DNA from: Desulfofundulus salinus
GTDB taxonomy: Bacteria > Bacillota > Desulfotomaculia > Desulfotomaculales > Desulfovirgulaceae
Assembly: GCF_003627965.1 (NCBI RefSeq)
Contig: NZ_RBWE01000001.1
Location: 2,623,330 to 2,687,329 of the forward strand
Direction: 5' to 3'
DNA: 64,000 nucleotides
The notes under the pieces were generated by a model. That model ran no database searches, had not been told where the DNA came from, and saw only the letters and a list, made by a program, of their open reading frames with translations. Each line of letters starts with the position of its first letter. Position 1 is the stretch's first letter. The translations under genes were made by a program, and so were the position numbers. This document shows, in pieces, positions 28,347-36,766 of this stretch.

Positions 28347-29183
28347 TTAATACAATTTGCTCAGCACTTCCTCCGGCATGTCAAAACCATGCTCCGGGCC
28401 GGGGAAGGCGCCGCTCTGCACTTCCTCCCGGTAGGCCTTGAGCGCCCGGGCAATCTCTTCGTGGAGGCTGGCATAACGCTTGGCAAATTTGGGCGACTTC
28501 CCCAGGAACATCCCCAGCAGATCGTGGGTCACCAGAACCTGCCCGTTGCAGTGGGGTCCCGCGCCTATGCCGATGGTGCATACCTCCAGGGTTTCGGTAA
28601 GCAGTTTGGCCAGGGGGACGGGTACACACTCCAGGACGATGGCAAAGACTCCTGCTTCCTGAATGGCCCGGGCGTCTTCAAGAAGTTTTTTTGCCTGGGC
28701 CTCGTCCTTGCCCTGCACCTTGTAACCGCCCATCTGGTGAATGGATTGGGGCGTCAAGCCCAGGTGGCCCATCACAGGAATGCCGCAGGACACCATAGCC
28801 CGGATGGTATCGGCCACCTCCTGGCCGCCCTCCAGCTTAACCGCCTGGGCGCCTCCTTCCTGCAGGATGCGGCCGGCGTTGCGCAGGGCCTCTTCCCGGG
28901 AAATGTGGTAGGACATAAAAGGCATGTCGCCGATCACCATAGCCCGCTTGACCCCCCGGGTGACGGCTTTAATGTGGTGAACCATATCGTCCATGGTCAC
29001 GGGAATGGTGGACTCATAGCCCAGGACGGCATTACCCAGGGAATCTCCCACTAAAATGGCATCAATCCCCGCTTCATCCACCATCCTGGCCATGGGATAA
29101 TCGTAGGCCGTGAGCATGGTAATTTTCCGGCCGGTATTTTTTGCTTCCCGGAAATACGCAGTGGTGACCCGCTGGTTACTCAT
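28347..29183 (-). CDS. panB: 3-methyl-2-oxobutanoate hydroxymethyltransferase
   Basis: 278-aa TIM-barrel enzyme using methylene-tetrahydrofolate to make ketopantoate. Motifs: KITMLTAYDYPMARMVDEAGID, LVGDSLGNAVLGYESTIPVTMDDM, VIGDMPFMSY, VKLEGG, MGHLGLTPQSIHQMGGYKVQGK, and LECVPVPLA. The ATG overlaps the stop of the DUF2520 gene (ATGA) with AAGGAGG upstream, so these two proteins are coupled, which matters for the role of DUF2520. Confidence 0.97.
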   Translation of the reverse strand: MSNQRVTTAYFREAKNTGRKITMLTAYDYPMARMVDEAGIDAILVGDSLGNAVLGYESTIPVTMDDMVHHIKAVTRGVKRAMVIGDMPFMSYHISREEALRNAGRILQEGGAQAVKLEGGQEVADTIRAMVSCGIPVMGHLGLTPQSIHQMGGYKVQGKDEAQAKKLLEDARAIQEAGVFAIVLECVPVPLAKLLTETLEVCTIGIGAGPHCNGQVLVTHDLLGMFLGKSPKFAKRYASLHEEIARALKAYREEVQSGAFPGPEHGFDMPEEVLSKLY

Positions 29184-30097
29184 GAGGATACCTCCTTGGA
29201 TTTGGATACATCTTCACCATTGACCGAAGCCATAAATACCTCTTCCAGTTGCCGGGCCTGCACGGCATCAATGCTGCCCTTTTCCCTGGCCACCCGGATG
29301 GTGTATAACCCCAGCAGGCGGTAGAGCCGGGACTCCCGGCTCCCCACCCGGTCCAGGGCCGGCAGGTGCCCGGCAATGGTGGGCACATCTCCCCGGGCCA
29401 CCGGGCCCGTAAGGGCGTCCACCGGCCCCACCCGCCGGACATTGTTTATTGTGCCCCGCACCAGGGGATACAACGCCTCAAAAGCTTCCCTCCGGGAGAT
29501 GCCAAACTGGCCGTAAACGCTGGTCGCCAGGTGCATCAAAGACACCAGGTAGTTAGAAGCAATGCAGGCCGCCGCATGGTAAAGGGGCTTATCTTCAGCC
29601 TTGATGATAAAGGCATGGCCTTGTAAGTCGTCAACCACCTGCCGGGCCACGGGAAGGGCCGCCTCATCCCCCTCCAGGGCGAAGTAGGACCCGGGGAGGT
29701 TTTCCCTGGCCCCCGCAACATCGGCAAAGGACTGTAACGGGTGGATGGATACGGCCAGGGCCCCGGCTTCCCGGACACCGCGCAGTTCACTGGATGCGTG
29801 GGCGCCGCTGGTGTGGGCCACCACCTGGCCGGAACGAAATCCCCCTTCCCGGGCAATAAGTTCCGACACCGGGGCAATCTCCCGGTCGGGCGTGGTAATA
29901 AAAACCAGATCGGCCTTTAGCGTTGCCTCACAAGGCCGGTCATAAGCACTGCAACCCAGGGACCGGGCCAGTTTTTGGGCCGACTCCGGACTCCTGCTGG
30001 CTACGGCCACCACGGGGTAACCCCGCTCCTTTAAAAGCAGGGCCAGGGCGCTGCCCACTTTACCGCAGCCCACTACTGCCACTGAAGGTTTATTCAT
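29180..30097 (-). CDS. Rossmann/DUF2520 reductase in the pantothenate operon (candidate ketopantoate reductase)
   Basis: 305-aa protein. N-terminal NAD(P)-binding fold with VAVVGCGKVGSALALLLKERGYPV and FITTPDREI (residues ~5-90), AHTSGAHASSEL, SIHPLQSFAD, and a helical C-terminal DUF2520 domain (~130-290) with HAAACIASNYLVSL. The fold is that of 6-phosphogluconate or ketopantoate reductase-like enzymes. It overlaps panB by 4 bp and heads the operon panB-panC-panD, which otherwise lacks ketopantoate reductase (PanE), so it may fill that step. ATG at 30097 follows GGGGTGGGA; the frame is open further upstream only through the leader. Activity is inferred. Confidence 0.82.
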   Translation of the reverse strand: MNKPSVAVVGCGKVGSALALLLKERGYPVVAVASRSPESAQKLARSLGCSAYDRPCEATLKADLVFITTPDREIAPVSELIAREGGFRSGQVVAHTSGAHASSELRGVREAGALAVSIHPLQSFADVAGARENLPGSYFALEGDEAALPVARQVVDDLQGHAFIIKAEDKPLYHAAACIASNYLVSLMHLATSVYGQFGISRREAFEALYPLVRGTINNVRRVGPVDALTGPVARGDVPTIAGHLPALDRVGSRESRLYRLLGLYTIRVAREKGSIDAVQARQLEEVFMASVNGEDVSKSKEVSS

Positions 30098-30155
30098 CAG
30101 TCCCACCCCAAATCCTAAATCCTGGTTCTGGCAAATAGATGCCCCGCACATTTTC

Positions 30156-30186
30156 AATAAAAAAGCCTTCCGGGCACCCGAAAGGC
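30156..30186 (-). terminator. Leader terminator upstream of the pan operon
   Basis: On the minus strand GCCTTTCGGG and CCCGGAAGGC pair around 2 nt with one wobble, then six T. It lies 68-95 bp before the first pan-operon gene and after a structured leader, so it is an attenuator candidate rather than the end of a gene. Confidence 0.65.
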
Positions 30187-30310
30187 AGTCAATGTTCCTC
30201 TCACCTCCGTCTCGGTCCTTCCCGGCTCCAAGCGGCAAAACGTATTTAGTTTTAGAGGTACTCTTAATAAGAGGTATGGTTCCCGCGGGGATACCATCCC
30301 ATGGATAAAT
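30187..30310 (-). ncRNA. Structured 5' leader of the pan operon, candidate cis-regulatory RNA
   Basis: Downstream of a promoter-like TTGTCT-18-TAAAAT (near 30310-30340), the minus-strand transcript begins with a hairpin with bulged adenines at 30276-30297 (ATGG..TCCC/GGGA..CCAT). A second small hairpin CTCTT/AAGAG and a G-rich section follow, before the terminator hairpin. The layout of aptamer-like structure plus terminator fits a riboswitch. The Pan RNA motif known from pantothenate genes of Firmicutes is the natural candidate, but I cannot confirm its consensus by eye; a T-box is less likely. Confidence 0.45.
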
Positions 30311-30370
30311 TTTAACATACGCTCTAGCAAAGAGACAACAAATTTTTGAAAAAGGTGGCTGAAACAAATA

Positions 30371-30398
30371 ACACGCCTGAGTGAGTTTCAGGCGTGTA
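30371..30398 (-). terminator. Terminator after the small membrane protein gene
   Basis: ACACGCCTGA and TCAGGCGTGT form a perfect 10-bp stem with an 8-nt loop, followed on the minus strand by TATTTGTTT. It ends the short gene at 30443-30631. Confidence 0.65.
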
Positions 30399-30442
30399 CA
30401 TAACCGTGCCGGTTATCCTCTAGTTAAAGCATACGGCTTACT

Positions 30443-30631
30443 TTAGGCGATAATAATGGCGATACCCAGGATGAAGGCTAGAACAGCCAGGATAAACAAT
30501 ACGGGGCAAGCTACGATGCAATTGAAGATGGCCATAATACCGATGAGGATCAATGCGAGAGCTGCGATAAGGGCTCCTACAACTACGCCAGTAATTCTAC
30601 AGGGTAAAGCGCCAGGACAGAAGATAGCCAT
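30443..30631 (-). CDS. Small cysteine-containing membrane protein
   Basis: 62-aa protein, nearly all hydrophobic: two helices (~residues 13-34 and ~38-60) with cysteines at CPGALPCR and CIVACPV. A strong GAGGAGG ribosome site sits eight bases before the ATG and a clear terminator follows, so it is a real monocistronic gene despite its size. I do not recognise the family. Confidence 0.6.
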   Translation of the reverse strand: MAIFCPGALPCRITGVVVGALIAALALILIGIMAIFNCIVACPVLFILAVLAFILGIAIIIA

Positions 30632-30866
30632 ACCGAATTCCTCCTCGTATGAATTCATGGGCATGCACCCGGGCACAGATTCCAATTACATAATATGAAC
30701 CGCCAGGAAGTGATGTTACAACAATGTAAATATTATCCTTTCGAACTAAAATAACCTCATCCCCACCGACATTAAAAAAGTGCTTTTAACCCGTTGCCAG
30801 GCAGGGGTTTGGAGCTGAAAGAAGAATTATTTGACCAGTAAATCCTGGCAGGTGGCAACGGACAAA

Positions 30867-32174
30867 ATGCGCGATATCAGAGAGCAAATACATATCCCTA
30901 TAGGACAGCTGGCTTTAATTCAATTGCTGGTACTGTTGCCGGCCTATTGTTTGCCGGCCGTCCTGCCCCTGGTGGAAAAACAGTGGGGGATCAGCCACGG
31001 GGAGGCCGGGATAATGGTGGCCGCCTTTCAGGCCGGGTACATTGCGGCAGCCCTGGTGGCCCTCCCCCTCACCGACCGCATTGACGCCCGCTATGTGATG
31101 GCCGGAGGAGCCATTTTATCGACTTTCACCCATACCCTCTTTCCCCTGCTGGCCCGGGATGCCTTATCGGGCACCCTGCTGCGGACGCTGGCCGGAGCGG
31201 GCCTGGGAGGCATCTACATGCCCGGGATCAAAGTCATTTCCCTGACCCCCAGATCCCGTGGCCGGGCAGTGGGTTTTTACGTTTCCTCCTACCTGGTGGG
31301 CACTTCCCTCTCCTTTGCCCTCACCGGGGCACTTACCGCTTTTTTTACATGGCAGGAGGCCTACCTGGCTCTGGCCGGGGTCAGCTTTGCGGCCATCGCC
31401 CTTTCTTTCTGGCTGTGGCGCCAACCGGGAACCGCCTTTTTACCCGGCACCCGGAAAGTAAAAATCCCGGCAAACAGTTCCGGGAGAGATGAAACACCCG
31501 GTCTTGCTTCGCAGACCGGGCCACCGGAACCGGCGCAGGGAATCCAGCAGGTTGAAACCAGCCAGCGTAACCTGGCCATGGTTCTGGTCATCCTGGCCTA
31601 TGCGGCCCACATGTGGGAGATGTACGGGTTGCGTTCGTGGTTGACGCCCTTTCTTACCGTCGTTTTCGAAGACCGCTACGCCCAGGCCACTTCCCTGGCG
31701 GCCACCTTCACGGCCCTGTCGGTAATGCTGGGGGCTCCATCCACCCTGGCCGCCGGTTGGCTCTCAGATCGCCTGGGACGCACGGGCACGGCCCTGGCGA
31801 TCATGCTCACCAGCGCCGCCTGTTCATTCACCATGGGCTGGCTGCTACCGGCACCGCTGTGGCTGTTGCTGCCGGTGGGCCTGGTTTACAGCTTGACTGT
31901 TACGGCGGACTCACCGATATTTTCCACCGGACTGGCGGAAATCGCCCCCCGGGAAAAACTGGGCCGTATCATGGCCTGGCAGACCTTTGTGGGTTATATT
32001 GCCGCCACCGTGTCTCCCGCAGTTTTTGGGCTGATTCTTGACATTTATTCCGGTCCGGCCGGCTGGATCCTGGCTTTTTCCAGCCTTGGTGCCGGGGTGC
32101 TGGTTGGAGCGGCGCTAATGTTTTATCTTTCCTTCTTGCCGGCAAGCCGGGCCATGGGCGAAAGGCCGCGGTAG
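30867..32174 (+). CDS. Major facilitator superfamily transporter
   Basis: About 435 aa with 12 predicted helices. It has the MFS loop 2-3 signature in the form PLTDRIDARYVM, GLGGIYMPGIKVI, and in the second half GWLSDRLGRTG at the 8-9 loop. The middle loop (~residues 190-230) is long and polar. Substrate unknown. ATG at 30867 has AGGTGG upstream; a TTG at 30831 is possible. The next gene is an amidohydrolase 95 bp downstream, perhaps handling the imported compound. Confidence 0.85.
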   Translation: MRDIREQIHIPIGQLALIQLLVLLPAYCLPAVLPLVEKQWGISHGEAGIMVAAFQAGYIAAALVALPLTDRIDARYVMAGGAILSTFTHTLFPLLARDALSGTLLRTLAGAGLGGIYMPGIKVISLTPRSRGRAVGFYVSSYLVGTSLSFALTGALTAFFTWQEAYLALAGVSFAAIALSFWLWRQPGTAFLPGTRKVKIPANSSGRDETPGLASQTGPPEPAQGIQQVETSQRNLAMVLVILAYAAHMWEMYGLRSWLTPFLTVVFEDRYAQATSLAATFTALSVMLGAPSTLAAGWLSDRLGRTGTALAIMLTSAACSFTMGWLLPAPLWLLLPVGLVYSLTVTADSPIFSTGLAEIAPREKLGRIMAWQTFVGYIAATVSPAVFGLILDIYSGPAGWILAFSSLGAGVLVGAALMFYLSFLPASRAMGERPR

Positions 32175-32269
32175 GACACGTCCTGCTGTTACAGGCACCA
32201 CTCACTCAGTTCATGCTATTATTGAGTCCCTGATCAATGCGTGCCTTAAAAAAGAAGTGAGGTTGCAAC

Positions 32270-33568
32270 ATGTCCGTAATTACCCTTGAACCCGGACAAA
32301 CACTGATAATCAAAGCCTCCCGCGTCTGGCGGGGCACTCCGGCACCGCCCCAGGAAGCGCTTGTTTATTTACAAGATGGCAAAGTAGCGGCCGTTTCAAC
32401 CAGCGACCAAACGGGCAGATACAAGCGCAAAGGCCTTATTAAGGAGTCGTTAAACGTCCTTGAGCTTCCCGGTTGCACTATGGTCCCCGGCTTCATCGAC
32501 TGCCACGTCCATCTGGCTCTGGACGGCAGGGATTTTTCGAGGGCGCAGCAGCAATGGACCGCCCGGGGGGAATTACTTGAGCGGGTGAAGGCGGACTTAA
32601 CAAATACCCTGGAACGGGGCATTGTAGCCGTACGGGATGGGGGAGACCGGGCGGGTATCGGCCTTGAGGTAAAACGACTGGTTGCAACCGGCAGGTTGGC
32701 CGGGCCTCTGGTACTGGCCTGCGGGCATGCGCTGCACCGGCAGGGAAGGTACGGATCTTTCCTGGGACCGGGTTTAACCCCGGGGGAGCTGGAAAAGGCG
32801 GTGGATTCCCTGGCCCGGCAGGGAGTGGACCACCTCAAGATCCTGGTATCGGGAATAGTAAGCTTCTCCGAGTACGGGCGGGTGGGCGGCCCCCAGTTCA
32901 CGCGGGACGAACTGCAACGAATAGTCTACCGCGCCCGCAGCCGGGGGCTAAGGGTTATGGCCCACGCCAGCGGGGACGGTGCTGTTCGCCTGGCCGTAGA
33001 AGCCGGAGTAGATTCCATAGAGCACGGTTATTTCATCAGCGAAGAATCCCTGTACCGCATGGCCGCTCAGGGTATTGCCTGGGTGCCCACGGTAATCCCG
33101 GTGGCCGGCCAGGTAAGGGGAAAATTGCGGGCACAATATACGGCCCGGGAAATTGAGGTCATCACCCGCACCTGGCTGCGCCAGGTGGAAATGATCAAAA
33201 AAGCCCTGGAAATGGGCGTTATCCTGGGAGTGGGCACTGATGCCGGGGCCACCGGCGTATGCCACGGCCGGGGCTTCCTGGAGGAACTGCTACTTTACCG
33301 GGAAGCCGGCCTTTCCCCGGCGGACATCCTTCTGGCCGCCACCCGCAACGGCGCAGCCATCCTGGGGCTGGAGCACCTGCTGGGCCGTATTGAACCGGGG
33401 CGACCCGCCTTCCTGGTAGCCGTGGAAGGCAACCCCTGGGAGGATATCAGTGCCCTGGCCAGGATAAAATATGTATTCCGGTCCGTTGATTTCCCCGGAA
33501 AAAGAGGATATACTTTCCATAAAGATATGACAAACACTGTACCGGTAATGGAGGAAAACACGCAATGA
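32270..33568 (+). CDS. Metal-dependent amidohydrolase family protein
   Basis: 432-aa TIM-barrel hydrolase. Metal-site features: PGFIDCHVHLALDG (HxH), DHLKILVSG (lysine), RVMAHASG and SIEHGYF (two histidines), and GVGTDAGATG (aspartate). Likely substrates are cyclic amides or dipeptide-like (imidazolonepropionase/prolidase-like group), not determinable by reading. GAGG before ATG. Its stop overlaps, in an ATGA, the ATG that would begin the HepT-like gene. Confidence 0.85.
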   Translation: MSVITLEPGQTLIIKASRVWRGTPAPPQEALVYLQDGKVAAVSTSDQTGRYKRKGLIKESLNVLELPGCTMVPGFIDCHVHLALDGRDFSRAQQQWTARGELLERVKADLTNTLERGIVAVRDGGDRAGIGLEVKRLVATGRLAGPLVLACGHALHRQGRYGSFLGPGLTPGELEKAVDSLARQGVDHLKILVSGIVSFSEYGRVGGPQFTRDELQRIVYRARSRGLRVMAHASGDGAVRLAVEAGVDSIEHGYFISEESLYRMAAQGIAWVPTVIPVAGQVRGKLRAQYTAREIEVITRTWLRQVEMIKKALEMGVILGVGTDAGATGVCHGRGFLEELLLYREAGLSPADILLAATRNGAAILGLEHLLGRIEPGRPAFLVAVEGNPWEDISALARIKYVFRSVDFPGKRGYTFHKDMTNTVPVMEENTQ

Positions 33569-33622
33569 AATTACCTAAATACAAATAAACTGCGCCAAAA
33601 GGCGGCGGACATCCGTCAGGCC

Positions 33623-34093
33623 TTGAGCAGGCTTACGCCGGTGACGGAGCTCACCATGGAGGAGTTTTTAGCTGACGAGCAAAGGGTTGCCGCAAGCAAG
33701 TATTACCTGATTGTGGCCACCGAAGCAGCCATTGATATCTGTAACCATCTGGTTGCCCGGCTCACCGGCAGAGCTCCCAACTCCTATGCCGAATGTTTCA
33801 ACATTTTATCGGGGGAGCATTTTTTAAGTCCTCCGCTGGCTGAACGCCTGATCCAGATGGCAAAGTTCCGCAACCTGTTAATCCACCGTTACGTCGACAT
33901 TGATGATAGCAAGGTCTACCATATCATTTGCAACAACCTGGATGATCTGGAACTATACCTGGCTGAAATTGCAGCCATGGTTAAAATGCGAGCTCTGACC
34001 ATCCGAAAGGAATGGTTTTATGCACAGTCGATTTTCCCTGCCGGAAAAGGAACGCCCACCGGTTTGCCGGCTGGCCGCCCGCCTGCTGGCTAA
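33623..34093 (+). CDS. hepT: HepT-like HEPN ribonuclease toxin (frame shifted near its start)
   Basis: HEPN/DUF86 helical protein with the catalytic RNLLIHRY motif (Rx4-6HxY) near residue 95, preceded by ATEAAIDICNHLVAR. HepT is an RNase that MntA inactivates by AMPylating the tyrosine of RX4HXY. The natural start is probably the ATG at 33565 (GGAGG upstream, ATGA overlap with the amidohydrolase stop), but that frame meets TAA after seven codons. One base later the sequence reads NKLRQKAADIRQALSRL straight into this protein. As it stands, translation would need the TTG at 33623, which has a poor ribosome site. The C-terminal ~25 residues overlap mntA. Confidence 0.75.
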   Translation: MSRLTPVTELTMEEFLADEQRVAASKYYLIVATEAAIDICNHLVARLTGRAPNSYAECFNILSGEHFLSPPLAERLIQMAKFRNLLIHRYVDIDDSKVYHIICNNLDDLELYLAEIAAMVKMRALTIRKEWFYAQSIFPAGKGTPTGLPAGRPPAG

Positions 34094-34457
34094 AAGAAAA
34101 GAAATCATCTTCGCCTATGCCTTTGGTTCTTTTTTGGAAGAAGCCACCTTCCGGGATATTGACATAGGAGTGTATTTGCAGCAAGAAACCATCCCCCGGG
34201 AAAAGGCTCTCGAATACGAACTTTCCCTGGGTACGGAACTGGAGCGGGAAATACATTACCCGGTGGATATAAAGGTGTTAAATTATGCTCCAGTAACCCT
34301 GTGCCATTCGGTTACCCGCGGGAAGGTGCTTTTCAGCCGTAACGACGAGGTGCGGTATGAATGGGTGGAAAAGACCTGGGATGTGTACCTCGACATGCAA
34401 TATTTTTTACGCAATTCCCTGCGGGATTTGTTATCACCGAACAACCAGCCCGGATAA
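34020..34457 (+). CDS. mntA: MntA-like minimal nucleotidyltransferase antitoxin
   Basis: 145-aa protein with the nucleotidyltransferase signature GSFLEEATFRDIDIGVYL (GSx10DxD; residues ~37-55) and a third acidic residue in YPVDIKVLNY. In the HepT/MntA system it transfers AMP to the toxin. AAAGGA precedes the ATG at 34020. It overlaps hepT by 74 bp. The antitoxin looks intact. Confidence 0.85.
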   Translation: MHSRFSLPEKERPPVCRLAARLLAKRKEIIFAYAFGSFLEEATFRDIDIGVYLQQETIPREKALEYELSLGTELEREIHYPVDIKVLNYAPVTLCHSVTRGKVLFSRNDEVRYEWVEKTWDVYLDMQYFLRNSLRDLLSPNNQPG

Positions 34458-34492
34458 GGGAAAACTGAAAAGAAAGCCCTGGCCAATTAAAA

Positions 34493-34515
34493 GCCCGGCT
34501 GCTCCAGGCCAGCCG
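34493..34515. terminator. Hairpin between convergent mntA and folK
   Basis: CCGGCTG and CAGCCGG pair around an 8-nt loop. On the minus strand it is followed by GCTTTTAATT, so it can end folK transcription, and it may serve both directions. Confidence 0.5.
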
Positions 34516-34523
34516 GACTGTTG

Positions 34524-35066
34524 TTACGTTAAAAGCAATTGACCTTCACTTTTCTCCAGTTGCTCCACCCCCTGCCGGTCAACGCCGGCCAGCAGCTCCC
34601 TCACCCCGCCCCGGCCCGGTATGACCAGATCCGGTGCCAGGTCGGCCAGGGGCACCAGGACAAAGGCGCGCTCATGCATGCGCGGGTGGGGAACCACGAG
34701 ATCAGGTTCATCAATGACCTGCCCGTTATAGAGGAGCAGGTCCAGGTCAATCACCCGGGGGCCCCAGCGCACACCCCGCACCCTTCCCAGGCGGTTCTCC
34801 ACTTCCAGGCAGGCAGCCAGCAATTCCCGGGGAGAGAGTGTGGTTTTCACTTCCGCAACGGTATTGACAAACCATTCCTGATCCGTATAACCCACCGGGT
34901 CGGTGCGGTAAAAGGGAGCCACCCGCAGGAGTGTAATTCCCGGGATCTTTTGCAGCATCTCCAGGGCCGCCCGCAGGTATGCCTTTTTATCCCCCATGTT
35001 GGACCCCAGGCCGATATAGGCCTTTGCGGGCGTGAGAATAGACTCGCACCGGGTACACTCACTCAT
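34524..35066 (-). CDS. folK: HPPK, 6-hydroxymethyl-7,8-dihydropterin pyrophosphokinase
   Basis: 180-aa folate enzyme activating hydroxymethyl-dihydropterin. Motifs: AYIGLGSNMGDKKAYLRAALEML, FYRTDPVGYTDQEWFVN, and RWGPRVIDLDLLLYNG...VPHPRMHERAFVLVPLADLAPD. The ATG at 35066 overlaps the folB stop by 8 bp with GGTGGGG upstream; the longer frame is inside folB. An N-terminal SECTRCES stretch with two cysteines is unusual. Confidence 0.95.
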   Translation of the reverse strand: MSECTRCESILTPAKAYIGLGSNMGDKKAYLRAALEMLQKIPGITLLRVAPFYRTDPVGYTDQEWFVNTVAEVKTTLSPRELLAACLEVENRLGRVRGVRWGPRVIDLDLLLYNGQVIDEPDLVVPHPRMHERAFVLVPLADLAPDLVIPGRGGVRELLAGVDRQGVEQLEKSEGQLLLT

Positions 35067-35442
35067 GTGCCCCACCACTTTTGCTGTCCTTCCTGCGCCG
35101 GATCTCCACGCCCATGTATTCAAAATGACCGGCCACCGGGGCGCCGGGTTTCTTTACCCGAACCAGCACCTCGCTTACCGGAAAATGTTCCAGGATGGCA
35201 CCGGCCACCTTTTCCGCCACCGCCTCAATCAGACGGCAGGGGGCACCGGTAACCACTTCCTCCACCAGCCGGAAAACCCGGGCATAGTTCACCGTCTGTT
35301 CCGGATCGTCGGTCCTGCCGGCGGGAGCCAGGTCCAGGAACAATTCCACATCGACAATAAACCGCTGGCCCAGGTGCTGTTCCTGGGGTAAAACGCCGTG
35401 AAAGGCGTAAAACTCCATACCCTTTAAAATCAATCGGTCCAC
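35059..35442 (-). CDS. folB: Dihydroneopterin aldolase
   Basis: 127-aa FolB converting dihydroneopterin to hydroxymethyl-dihydropterin. DRLILKGMEFYAFHGVLPQEQHLGQRFIVDVEL carries the family start and the active-site histidine region; TVNYARVFRLVEEVV and LIEAVAEKVAGAIL follow. I use GTG at 35442 because GGGGTG lies eight bases upstream. It sits between folP and folK. Confidence 0.93.
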   Translation of the reverse strand: MDRLILKGMEFYAFHGVLPQEQHLGQRFIVDVELFLDLAPAGRTDDPEQTVNYARVFRLVEEVVTGAPCRLIEAVAEKVAGAILEHFPVSEVLVRVKKPGAPVAGHFEYMGVEIRRRKDSKSGGAHE

Positions 35443-35518
35443 TGGCTTTACACCCCAAACCCGTAAAATCCAAACCTTAAAAAGAATTAAAGGCGGCAAT
35501 CACTAACAGCCGCCAGTC

Positions 35519-36733
35519 TTACCCTTCCCCACAGGCACAGCGCGCGGGCTTTCGCCGCACCATGGCGTCGGTCATGCGGGCCACCCGCACCATTTCCCTT
35601 ACATCGTGCACCCGGACGATGTCCACCCCGGCGGCAATGCCAATGGCCACCGTAGCCGCCGTACCCTCCACCCGTTGATCCACGGGCAGGTCCAAAGTCT
35701 TGCCAATCATTGACTTCCTGGATGTCCCCAGCAATACCGGCAGCCCCAGGCAGTCCAGCTCCGAAAGCCGGCTCATGACCTCCAGGTTTTGCTCCACGGT
35801 TTTACCAAAACCAATCCCCGGGTCGATAATGATTTTGTCCCGGCAAATGCCCGCCTCCAGGGCCAGGGCGATGCTTTCCCGGAAGAAGCGGATGATATCC
35901 CCCATCAGGTCCTTATACTCCGTGCCCTCCTGGTTGTGCATGAGGATCACGGGGGCATCGTAGCGGGCCACCACCGCCGCCATTTCAGGATCGGCCCGCA
36001 GGGCCCACTGGTCGTTGATGATGTGGGCGCCAATTTCCAGGGCCTCCCGGGCCACCGCGGCCTTGGTGGTATCAACGGATATGGGCACGGGAATCTCCTG
36101 CACCAGCTTTTCCAGAACCGGGATTACCCGGCGCATTTCTTCCTCCACCGTTACCGGCGTGTACCCCGGCCGGGTGGATTCCCCGCCCAGATCGATAATA
36201 TCAGCCCCGTCCTCCACCAACCGGTGGGCATGCTCCAGTGCCCGCGATGGATCGCTGAACCTGCCGCCGTCGGAAAAGGAATCGGGGGTTACGTTGAGAA
36301 TGCCCATCACCAGGGTCCTTTCCCCCAGCACCAGTTCCTTTCCCCGGCAGCTCAACCTTCTGGCGGTCCGTCCCTCCAGGTGCTGCAGGACACGGCGGAT
36401 CTCCTCCGCCAGGGCGGACAAGCCGAAGGGCTGGAGCTTGAGCTTGGCCAGCAGGGCGTTAAACTGCTTCAGGGTGCCCATGAGCAGCACATCGGTTTTA
36501 TCCACCGCATGGTCGACTACACCCCGGGCCACGGCCGCCTCCCCGCCTTTAGCCAGCATTTCCTGCTTGAGAATATTGGCCTGGACGGGGGTCAGGCCGC
36601 TGATTTTTAAAACCCGGTGGACCGCCTTAAGGGCCATTAACCGGCAGCCGGCCTGGTCCGCCCCCACGGCAGCTATTTCCTCCAGGGCCTGGGCCCGGTT
36701 TTTTATTTCAATACTCCGTACCTGTACGGGCAA
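35519..36733 (-). CDS. folP: Dihydropteroate synthase with N-terminal extension
   Basis: 404 aa, longer than the usual ~270-280. Residues ~140-400 are the DHPS barrel: LVMGILNVTPDSFSDGGRF, DIIDLGGESTRPGY, PISVDTTKAAVAREALEIGAHIINDQ, ILMHNQ, DPGIGFGKTVEQNL, and GTSRKSMIG. The first ~135 residues (with LTPVQANILKQEMLAKGGEAAVARG) form an extra helical region seen in some Clostridia and archaea-like DHPS; its role is not known to me. TTG start after GGGAG. Sulfonamide target enzyme, condensing pABA with the pterin. Confidence 0.95.
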   Translation of the reverse strand: MPVQVRSIEIKNRAQALEEIAAVGADQAGCRLMALKAVHRVLKISGLTPVQANILKQEMLAKGGEAAVARGVVDHAVDKTDVLLMGTLKQFNALLAKLKLQPFGLSALAEEIRRVLQHLEGRTARRLSCRGKELVLGERTLVMGILNVTPDSFSDGGRFSDPSRALEHAHRLVEDGADIIDLGGESTRPGYTPVTVEEEMRRVIPVLEKLVQEIPVPISVDTTKAAVAREALEIGAHIINDQWALRADPEMAAVVARYDAPVILMHNQEGTEYKDLMGDIIRFFRESIALALEAGICRDKIIIDPGIGFGKTVEQNLEVMSRLSELDCLGLPVLLGTSRKSMIGKTLDLPVDQRVEGTAATVAIGIAAGVDIVRVHDVREMVRVARMTDAMVRRKPARCACGEG

Positions 36734-36766
36734 AATAAATCACTCCCGGGCATCTCTTATATACTT

